DNA of 21,158 nucleotides from Alphaproteobacteria bacterium (lineage in GTDB: Bacteria; Pseudomonadota; Alphaproteobacteria; Geminicoccales; Geminicoccaceae), in assembly GCA_026982585.1 (NCBI GenBank), contig JALSGW010000157.1, positions 1 through 21,158 on the forward strand, in the 5' to 3' direction. The notes beneath the pieces were generated by a model that saw only the letters and a list, made by a program, of their open reading frames with translations, did no database searches and was not told where the DNA came from. A program made the position numbers and the translations under genes. This document shows, one piece after another, positions 15,671 through 21,158 of the stretch. Position 1 is the first letter of the stretch. Each line of letters begins with the position of its first letter.

Positions 15671-16630
15671 TCAGCCGTCCGCCCGCGTGGTGGGTTCGTC
15701 TTCTTCGCCGTTGCCGTTGTCGGCTGCGCGATCCGGCGGCACCGGCAGCCGATCGTAGGCCTGGCCGGCGCGGATCACCGCCCGGCGGATGCGCCGGGTG
15801 CGGGAGAACAGCTCGAACAGGGTGTCGCCGTCACCCCACCGGATCGCCCGCTGCAGCCGCACCAGATCCTCGGTGAAGCGGCCGAGCATCTCCAAAACCG
15901 CCTCGCGGTTGCTCAGGAACACATCCCGCCACATCACCGGGTCGGAGGCGGCGATGCGGGTGAAGTCGGTGAACCCGCCCGCCGCATATTTGAACACCTC
16001 GCTCTGGGTCTGCCGTTCGAGGTCGGCCACGGTGCCGACGATGGTGTAGGCGATCAGATGGGGCAGGTGGGAGGTGATGGCCAGCACCCGGTCGTGGTGC
16101 TCCGGGGTCATGAGGTCCACCTGGGCCCCCACGAGCTCCCACAGGCGGCGGACCTTGCGCACCGCGTCGGGATCGGTGTCCTCGATGGGGGTGAGGATCA
16201 CTCTGCGCCCCTCGAACAGGGTCGAGAAGGCCGCATCGGGCCCCGAATGCTCGGTGCCGGCGACCGGATGGCCGGGCACGAACAGGGCGGGTTGCGGCAG
16301 GTGCGGGACCACGTCGTGGACGATCTGGGCCTTCACCGAACCCACGTCGGTGACCACCGCATCCGCCGTCAGGCCGGGCCGCATGGCGGCCGCCACCGGC
16401 CCCATGGCGGCCGGCGGCACCCCGAGCACCACCAGCTCCGCCTCCCGCACCGCCTCGGCCGGATCCGCCACCGCCCGGTCGCACAGCCCCCGGGCCAACG
16501 CCCGCTCCCGGGTCCGCTGGCGACGGGCGCAGGCCACGATCTCGCCCACCGCATCCCGCTCCCGGAGCGCCAGGGCGAGCGACCCGTTGACGAGGCCGAT
16601 GCCCAGCATGGCGACCCGTCCAAGCCGCAT
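15671..16630 (-). CDS. tyrC: Prephenate/arogenate (cyclohexadienyl) dehydrogenase
   Basis: A 319-aa NAD(P)-dependent oxidative decarboxylase of tyrosine synthesis, turning prephenate into 4-hydroxyphenylpyruvate and/or arogenate into tyrosine. The N-terminal Rossmann fold begins VAMLGIGLVNGSLA; the third glycine of the usual GxGxxG is Asn15 here. Catalytic-domain features: GHPVAGTEHSGPDAAF, ILTPIEDTDPDAVRKV, the active-site His region SHLPHLIAY, and KYAAGGFTDFTRIAASDPVM. The C-terminal tail (NGNGEEDEPTTRADG) is acidic and probably disordered. ATG 16628-16630 shares one base with the hisC stop (TGATG), indicating translational coupling. Domain sequence alone does not tell prephenate from arogenate preference; the alphaproteobacterial members studied are cyclohexadienyl types. 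Confidence 0.94.
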   Translation of the reverse strand: MRLGRVAMLGIGLVNGSLALALRERDAVGEIVACARRQRTRERALARGLCDRAVADPAEAVREAELVVLGVPPAAMGPVAAAMRPGLTADAVVTDVGSVKAQIVHDVVPHLPQPALFVPGHPVAGTEHSGPDAAFSTLFEGRRVILTPIEDTDPDAVRKVRRLWELVGAQVDLMTPEHHDRVLAITSHLPHLIAYTIVGTVADLERQTQSEVFKYAAGGFTDFTRIAASDPVMWRDVFLSNREAVLEMLGRFTEDLVRLQRAIRWGDGDTLFELFSRTRRIRRAVIRAGQAYDRLPVPPDRAADNGNGEEDEPTTRADG

Positions 16631-17733
16631 CACCCCCTCCCCTCCCGCTCCAGGAAGCCGCTGAGCACCTCCACCAGCCGGCGGTTGTCGGCCTCGAGCC
16701 CGACGGTGATGCGCAGACAGTCGGGAAGACCGTATTCCTCCATCCGCCGGGGGATGAGCCCGTGCCGCTCGAGCGCCGCCGCCGCGGCCGCAGCGTCCCG
16801 CCCGGGCTCCTCGGGGAAAGCGACGAGCAGGAAATTGGCGACACTGGGATACACCCGAAGGCCCAGGCCCTCGAGCTGGCGCGCGAGCCAGGGGCGCCAG
16901 AGGAGGTTGTGGCGTCTCGCCCGCTCCTGGTGGGCGACGTCCTCGATGGCGGCGATCCCGGCCGCCTGGGCGGGGGTGCCGACGTTGAAGGGATTGCGGA
17001 TGCGCGCGAGCACATCCACCACCGGCGGCGCCGCGTAGAGCCAGCCGAGGCGCAGCGCCGCGAGGCCGTGGAGTTTGGAGAAGGTGCGGGTCACCACCAC
17101 ATTGTCGTGGCGTCGGGCCAGATCGAGACCGTCGCTGTAGTCCTCCGCGTCCACGAATTCGGCATAGGCCGCATCCACCACCAGCAGCACATCGTCGGGA
17201 AGGCCGCGGCGCAACGCCTCCAGCTCGTCCCCTCGCAGATAGCTGCCGGTGGGGTTGTTCGGATTGGCGATGAAACAGATGCGGGTGCGGCTCGTGACGT
17301 GGGCGAGCAGGGCGGAGACGTCCGCCTTGAGGTCGCATTCGGGCGCCAGCACCGGATAGGCGCCTGCGGCGAGCGCCGCGATGCGGTACATGAGAAACCC
17401 GTAGCGGCTCATCAGCACCTCCTCGCCGGGCCCCACATAGGCCCGCACCAGAAGGCCGATCAGCTCGTCGGATCCCGCCCCGCACACGATGCGCTCGGGA
17501 TCGAGGTTGAGGCGCCGTCCGATCGCCTGGCGGAGCCTGCGGCAGCCGCCGTCCGGGTAGCGGTGGAGATGCTGGGCGGCCTCCCGATAGGCCTCGACCG
17601 CCTTGGGGCTGGGGCCGAGCGCGCTCTCGTTGGCGGACAGTTTGACCACCGGCCGCCCGTCCTCGAGCTCCGCCCTGCCCCCCACATAGGGGGCGATCTC
17701 GAGAATGCCGGGGCGCGGTCTGGGCACCACCAT
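16630..17733 (-). CDS. hisC: Histidinol-phosphate / aromatic aminotransferase
   Basis: A 367-aa fold-type I PLP aminotransferase. Landmarks: KLSANESALGPSP (31-43), RYPDGGCRRLRQAI, GAGSDELI (86-92), NPNNPTGSYL (157-166), VVDAAYAEF (185-193), the PLP lysine in TRTFSKLHGLAALRLGW (K220), and a C-terminal CLRITVG with the substrate-binding Arg. These are HisC family features, so histidinol phosphate:2-oxoglutarate transamination is expected. Its location between a chorismate mutase and tyrC makes a role in aromatic transamination (prephenate, phenylpyruvate or 4-hydroxyphenylpyruvate) at least as likely; in Zymomonas a tyrC-linked HisC uses both kinds of substrate. ATG 17731-17733 is chosen with GAGGAG upstream. 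The gap to the upstream gene is 34 nt. Confidence 0.93.
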   Translation of the reverse strand: MVVPRPRPGILEIAPYVGGRAELEDGRPVVKLSANESALGPSPKAVEAYREAAQHLHRYPDGGCRRLRQAIGRRLNLDPERIVCGAGSDELIGLLVRAYVGPGEEVLMSRYGFLMYRIAALAAGAYPVLAPECDLKADVSALLAHVTSRTRICFIANPNNPTGSYLRGDELEALRRGLPDDVLLVVDAAYAEFVDAEDYSDGLDLARRHDNVVVTRTFSKLHGLAALRLGWLYAAPPVVDVLARIRNPFNVGTPAQAAGIAAIEDVAHQERARRHNLLWRPWLARQLEGLGLRVYPSVANFLLVAFPEEPGRDAAAAAAALERHGLIPRRMEEYGLPDCLRITVGLEADNRRLVEVLSGFLEREGRG

Positions 17734-17767
17734 GAGCCTCGCCGTCTCCTCTAAGAGTTTCGCATCG

Positions 17768-18637
17768 TTAGCCCGGGATTCCTTCGAGCTCCAGCGGTCG
17801 GGGATAGGCGCCGAGGCAGGCGAGTTTGACGAGGCGCGCCCCGAGCGGCGCCAGCGCCTGATGCAGCCGGCCGCTGTAGCCGTCGTGGAACCCCTCCACC
17901 TCCACCAGATGCCAGCTCCGTGCCCGCCTTTGATCGTAGCGGCTCTGGAACCAGCGGGGGCGCAGCTCCGCCTGGTGCAGAAGGGCCGCGAGCCGGGAGC
18001 GGCTGGTGCCCTCCTCGAGCCCCACCGCCAAGAGGCTGAGGTCCTCTCCCGTCGGCTCGAGCGGCAGCTGGCCGAGCAACAGCGCCGGGGTGCGGACCTC
18101 GCGGCCCGGCCCGCACAGGAACGGCAGCCGGGCGAGCACCCGCAGCGGCAACGGCTCGGCCTCGGCAAGCTCCCACCACCAGTCGTCCTCCTCGCCCGGC
18201 GCCTGCAGCAGCACCAGCTGCGCCCGGCCCTCCTCGAGCAGGCCCAGCGCCCGGGCGGGCCGGGTGACCGCGATCAGCCTGGTGGCCACGCCGAAATGAT
18301 CCCGCGCGACCGACCAGAGCTCGCCCGGGCACACCGCCACCGCCACCGGACCCTGGGCCCTGAGCGCTGCCGCGAACAGCTCCCGCCAGATCTGCACCAG
18401 CGTGTCGGGCGGAAAGGCGCTTCCGGCGCGGGCCACCAGACGCCGCAAAATCCTGGCCTCACGGGCCGGCCGCAGGGCCAGCTCCGCGGTCTCGTCGGAC
18501 CGTTTGAGCTCCGCGATCTCGCCCACACAGCGCATGCGCTCGACGAGCAGATCCAACAGCGCGCTGTCCAGCTCGTCGATGCGCGCCCGCAGCCGCTCCA
18601 AATCCTCCCGCACGGTGCCGTCCCGCCCAAGCGTCAA
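17768..18637 (-). CDS. Chorismate mutase with degenerate prephenate-dehydratase/ACT-like tail
   Basis: 289 aa. Residues about 10-95 form an AroQ-type chorismate mutase helix bundle (LERLRARIDELDSALLDLL, ERMRCVGEIAELK, RPAREARILRRL; likely active-site R17, R34, K45, R59, E60), converting chorismate to prephenate. The rest resembles a shortened, decayed P-protein. The segment RTPALLLGQLPLEPTGEDLS (182-201) falls where a dehydratase has its TRF motif, here TPA. The end WHLVEVEGFHDGYSGRLHQA to LACLGAYPR matches the end of the ACT regulatory domain, but GALV and ESRP are replaced (TSRSR, QSRY). Dehydratase activity is therefore unlikely. Start is TTG 18635-18637 or GTG 18611-18613; the latter gives a more typical N-terminus. 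First gene of the aromatic operon, divergent from DUF3775. Confidence 0.85.
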   Translation of the reverse strand: MTLGRDGTVREDLERLRARIDELDSALLDLLVERMRCVGEIAELKRSDETAELALRPAREARILRRLVARAGSAFPPDTLVQIWRELFAAALRAQGPVAVAVCPGELWSVARDHFGVATRLIAVTRPARALGLLEEGRAQLVLLQAPGEEDDWWWELAEAEPLPLRVLARLPFLCGPGREVRTPALLLGQLPLEPTGEDLSLLAVGLEEGTSRSRLAALLHQAELRPRWFQSRYDQRRARSWHLVEVEGFHDGYSGRLHQALAPLGARLVKLACLGAYPRPLELEGIPG

Positions 18638-18761
18638 GCGCGCGGCAACCTATCGCCTCCGCGCCGGACTCGTAAAGCCTCGCGCATCGGGCCCAGCTGC
18701 GTCTTGCCTCGGTGCCGACGAGGCCGCAAAAGGTGGCTGGGGCCGCGAGGGGAGTGCGGAC

Positions 18762-19148
18762 ATGCTCTCCATCGATCCGAGCAAGGTGTGCTACATCGTC
18801 CTCCGCGCCCGCGAGTTCGACGCCAAGACGGCGCCCGTGGAGGAGGACTACGGCTCCAACCCGGCGGATGAGGACATGCGGGAGGTGCTCGAGGACTTCG
18901 CCGACGATCCCACCTATGAGGAGCTGCGGGAGTTCATCAACGGCCTGAATGAGGACGAGCAGATCGAGCTCGTGGCGCTCGCCTGGGTGGGCCGCGGCAG
19001 TTTCAGCGCCGAGGAATGGGAGGAGGCCAAGGCGGAGGCGGAGCGCGCCCACAACGACCGCACCGCCGAATATCTCCTGGGCATGCCCCTGCTTGCCGAC
19101 TACCTCGCCGAGGGTCTGGCCGCCTTCGGCCACAGCTGCGAGCCCTAA
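18762..19148 (+). CDS. DUF3775 family protein
   Basis: A 128-aa acidic cytoplasmic protein without signal peptide or membrane helix. It matches the alphaproteobacterial DUF3775 family as I know it: LSIDPSKVCYIVLRAREFDA, GSNPADEDMREVLEDF, DPTYEELREFINGLNEDEQI, LVALAWVGRGSF and EYLLGMPLLADYLAEGL. No biochemical function is established. ATG 18762-18764 follows GAGGGGAG, a good ribosome site. The 124-bp gap to the divergent chorismate mutase gene must hold both promoters, but I see no clear box. Its stop faces the end of the TorD-like gene 69 bp away. Confidence 0.88.
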   Translation: MLSIDPSKVCYIVLRAREFDAKTAPVEEDYGSNPADEDMREVLEDFADDPTYEELREFINGLNEDEQIELVALAWVGRGSFSAEEWEEAKAEAERAHNDRTAEYLLGMPLLADYLAEGLAAFGHSCEP

Positions 19149-19217
19149 GCGGCCATCTCGCCGGGCTGCCGGCGGTGGGGCGGGCGGATCGCACGCGCCC
19201 TTCCGCCCCCTGAGCTC

Positions 19218-19949
19218 CTAGGAGGCCGGGGCCGCTCCCGGCCCCGCCGGACAGGACCAGCCCGACGCCGAGGCCGGCTGGAGCGCAAGCCGGGTGAGCT
19301 TGAGCGGCCGGACGCCGACGCGGGCCACCTCCCTGGCAAGCCACTCCCGGAGCAGTGCTGCCAGCGCCCGATAGAAGGGATCCTCGGTGGCCGCCTCGAG
19401 ACGGTCTGCGAACACCTCGTACCAGCGGCCGAGATGGTCCTCGAGAAAGCTCCGATAAGCCCGCTCGGCGACCTCGAACCCCTGTTCGTCCCCGGTCTCG
19501 GCGAAATACCGGCTCTTTTGGGTCAGCAGGGAGAGGAACTCGAGCTCCGCCACCAGATGGTCGGGCTCGAGCGGCGCCCCCAGCCGCACCCCGAAGGCCC
19601 GATAAAAGCCCAGCACGTCGGCGAGCTCGGCCGCCCGTCGGGCGGTCTTGTCGAGCTCGTAGCTGGTCTCGGTGATGGGCGCCTCGAGGCCGGTGACGAA
19701 CAGCCGGTTGTACAGCCCTTGCAGCTCCCCGAGCCGGCTCCGGGCGCGGGCGACCGCCGCACCCAGGCCCTCGGGAAGCCGCAGGTCGAGGACCGCTGCC
19801 GCCCGCTCGAGCTCCGGTTGGGCGGCCTCGAGCCGCTTCAGCATCTCCTCGCTAGGGTAGGAGAAGGCGCAGGCCAGATAGGCCCACGCCAGCCCCCGCG
19901 CCGCCTCCTCCCGCTCCACCTCGGCCGGCAACGCCGTCCCTGCACTCAT
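19218..19949 (-). CDS. TorD/DmsD-family molybdoenzyme chaperone
   Basis: A 243-aa cytoplasmic chaperone of the TorD family. Such proteins bind the Tat leader and apo-form of a DMSO-reductase-type catalytic subunit, help insert the molybdenum cofactor and delay export. Visible features: an all-helical composition, LQGLYNRLFVTGLEAPITET (77-96), ADVLGFYRAFGVRLG (110-124) and the family EPDH motif (128-131) followed by LVAELEFLSLL. The tail (about 225-243, Gly/Ala/Pro/Ser) is probably disordered. The ATG (19947-19949) overlaps the stop of the gamma-subunit gene by 4 nt, so it is dedicated to the enzyme encoded upstream, corresponding to EbdD/DdhD/SerD-type proteins. Confidence 0.88.
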   Translation of the reverse strand: MSAGTALPAEVEREEAARGLAWAYLACAFSYPSEEMLKRLEAAQPELERAAAVLDLRLPEGLGAAVARARSRLGELQGLYNRLFVTGLEAPITETSYELDKTARRAAELADVLGFYRAFGVRLGAPLEPDHLVAELEFLSLLTQKSRYFAETGDEQGFEVAERAYRSFLEDHLGRWYEVFADRLEAATEDPFYRALAALLREWLAREVARVGVRPLKLTRLALQPASASGWSCPAGPGAAPAS

Positions 19950-20800
19950 CGCGCCGCCTCCACCTCAAGCGGCGTCCACATGTAGGAGAGGCTCTTGCGT
20001 CCCGCCCGCTCGCCGGCGCTGCCGTCCCACACGGCCACGCTCACGAAGGTGCTCCGCCCGGGACCCCAGTCGGGGTTGGAGCTGTTCTCCTCCACGAAAC
20101 GCCGGCGGATCACCACCTGCCAGCCGTCTTCGGTGCGCACCGCCTCGCCCTCGGCGCGCTGCACGTCCTTCCAGGTGGAGCTGCCGAAGCCCTCCGCCAC
20201 CACCTCCCGCACCGAGGAGCGGATGGTGTTCTTGCGCAACAGCTTCTCGCCGCCGATGTAGGCGAGCGCGTACTGGTTGCGCCAGTCCTCCGGATAGCGG
20301 TAGGGCGCCTTGGCGTGGGGATACCAGTCGTAGGCGGCGTTGGGGTGGATCTTGCTCACGTCGGCGTAGCCGTTGTCGAGATTCTCCTCGCGAAACGCCG
20401 CCCAGTGCAGGATCAGCACCCGATCCCCGGGACCGCCCATGGTGATCGGCACCTCATCGCTGGGGCGATAAGGGATCATCACCGCCACCGCGTCGGAGAA
20501 CTGGCCCGCGAGCATGAAGCGATCCTCGGTGGGATCGCGCCAGCTGAGGCGAAAGGCGATTTCCTCGCCGCTCGCGAGCGCGCGCACCTCCACCTCCTCC
20601 ACCGATGCGGCCTCCACCGTGGGCGGGACCACCGTCTGGGGCTCGAGGGTCAAGGTCACCGCCGCCGCCCCGTCCCAGGCCGGGTGCTGGGGATCGAGCG
20701 GCGGCCGCCCCTCCACCTGGCGCACGACCAGGGTTTCCTGCGCCAGCGCCGCGCCGACGGCCAAGGAGAGCGGAACGGCCACAAGGAGCATGCGCCGCAT
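19946..20800 (-). CDS. Heme-b gamma subunit of type II DMSO-reductase-family enzyme
   Basis: 284 aa with a Sec signal peptide (MRRMLLVAVPLSLAVGAALA, cleavage after residue 20) and an ethylbenzene-dehydrogenase-type heme b domain (EB_dh family), so periplasmic. In EbdC the heme iron is held by a Met and a Lys. Plausible equivalents are M121 in PITMGGPGDRVLILHW and K269 in AGRKSLSYMW. PYRYPEDWRNQYALAYIGGE and the SYMW end are typical of the family. This subunit passes electrons between the beta-subunit Fe-S clusters and a periplasmic cytochrome or copper protein. ATG 20798-20800 lies 12 nt after the beta-subunit stop with GGGAGA before it; Met4 is an alternative start. Substrate of the complex cannot be told from this subunit. 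Confidence 0.87.
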   Translation of the reverse strand: MRRMLLVAVPLSLAVGAALAQETLVVRQVEGRPPLDPQHPAWDGAAAVTLTLEPQTVVPPTVEAASVEEVEVRALASGEEIAFRLSWRDPTEDRFMLAGQFSDAVAVMIPYRPSDEVPITMGGPGDRVLILHWAAFREENLDNGYADVSKIHPNAAYDWYPHAKAPYRYPEDWRNQYALAYIGGEKLLRKNTIRSSVREVVAEGFGSSTWKDVQRAEGEAVRTEDGWQVVIRRRFVEENSSNPDWGPGRSTFVSVAVWDGSAGERAGRKSLSYMWTPLEVEAAR

Positions 20801-20812
20801 GGTCGGTCTCCC

Positions 20813-21158
20813 TCACGGAATGTCCTGTCGCACCACCGCGAGCTCGGGATCCTCGTGCGGCCGCTCCTGGAAGCGTTCGCGCAGCGGCACCCGCACGAGC
20901 TCGTTGCCCGCCTCGTCGAAGGCCAGCACCTCGTCCGCCACCACCCGGAAGCGGTGCGGGATGCGGGGCGTGGAGCCGAAGAGATGGAGCAGCCCCTGCA
21001 CCTCCGGCTCGTCGCCCGCCCGCATGCGGTGGTAGACGTCGAGGGCGTGGTCCACGCCGGGCCCGAACAGCTGGTAGAGGAAGGGCTTGGGCACGTGGAT
21101 GGGCGGGATGTAGTAGACGTTGGGCTCGAGCCCGGTCTGGGGATAGAGCGGCAGCGCC
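20813..21158 (-). CDS. Fe-S beta subunit of type II DMSO-reductase-family enzyme (C-terminal part)
   Basis: The last 115 residues of a gene that runs off the right edge; the frame is open to 21157. The visible part reads ALPLYPQTGLEPNVYYIPPI then HVPKPFLYQLFGPGVDHALD. This is the EPNVYYIPP-type segment of NarH/DdhB/EbdB/SerB beta subunits, then a C-terminal tail with LHLFGSTPRIPHRFRVV and VPLRERFQERPHEDPE. The four Fe-S cysteine clusters would lie upstream, outside the window. A GTG in the middle (start of HVPKPF) should not be taken as the start. The order beta > gamma > TorD-like resembles ebdABCD rather than the A-B-D-C order of ddh, ser and clr operons. Confidence 0.88.
   Translation of the reverse strand, partial: ALPLYPQTGLEPNVYYIPPIHVPKPFLYQLFGPGVDHALDVYHRMRAGDEPEVQGLLHLFGSTPRIPHRFRVVADEVLAFDEAGNELVRVPLRERFQERPHEDPELAVVRQDIP

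Noticed and set aside
15084..15758. Plus-strand frame MSKMLRFDEHLL antisense to the ChaC gene
   Set aside because: The start looks protein-like for a few residues, but the remainder is antisense to conserved ChaC motifs and reads as His/Gln/Pro-rich low complexity.
19215..19224. CTCCTAGGAG palindrome at the end of the TorD-like gene as an operator
   Set aside because: A 10-bp palindrome spanning a stop codon at the 3' end of a gene is expected by chance now and then and has no promoter context.
20813..21094. A stand-alone 93-aa protein starting at the GTG before PKPFLY
   Set aside because: The frame continues upstream to the window edge with conserved beta-subunit sequence (EPNVYYIPP), so this is the end of a longer gene.

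Overview
The window is about 21 kb of very GC-rich chromosomal DNA packed with housekeeping genes. Gene order and family membership point to an alphaproteobacterium. The evidence is the block RNase E / N-acetylmuramoyl-L-alanine amidase / PBP1A / RF2, the block small lipoprotein / lysA / DUF4175 (TIGR02302-type) protein, the block chorismate mutase / HisC / TyrC / ChaC, an RNase E with an alphaproteobacterial-type insertion and a C-terminal GWW motif, and a DUF3775 protein. I cannot assign a genus. No tRNA, rRNA, CRISPR array, insertion sequence, integrase or phage gene was seen.

Layout. (1) 95-8910, minus strand: a tightly packed likely operon running amiC > mrcA (PBP1A) > prfB > lptM-like lipoprotein > lysA > DUF4175 membrane protein. 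It combines envelope growth and peptidoglycan turnover with the last step of lysine synthesis and with RF2. prfB is split by a clear programmed +1 frameshift site, and the 44-codon lipoprotein gene overlaps both neighbours by 4 nt. (2) 8911-9281: divergent region and likely long leader of rne. (3) 9282-11648, plus strand: RNase E, facing (4) a HIT-family hydrolase at 11688-12056, minus strand. (5) 12250-13710, plus strand: NhaD-like / ion-transporter-superfamily antiporter, preceded by a 21-bp dyad. (6) 13711-15095: sparse region with one unrecognised 209-aa gene and terminator-like inverted repeats. (7) 15096-18637, minus strand: aromatic amino acid operon chorismate-mutase-like protein > hisC > tyrC, followed by a ChaC-type gamma-glutamylcyclotransferase. 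(8) 18762-19148, plus strand: DUF3775. (9) 19218 to the right edge, minus strand: the end of an operon for a type II DMSO-reductase-family molybdoenzyme (beta subunit, cut by the edge; periplasmic heme-b gamma subunit; TorD-like chaperone). Its catalytic subunit and substrate lie outside the window.

For novelty, most of the window is conventional. The points most worth a second look are the molybdoenzyme operon of unknown substrate at the right edge, the chorismate mutase with an apparently decayed prephenate-dehydratase/ACT tail, the well-preserved prfB frameshift element, the long rne leader, the dyad upstream of the antiporter, and the orphan 209-aa gene.
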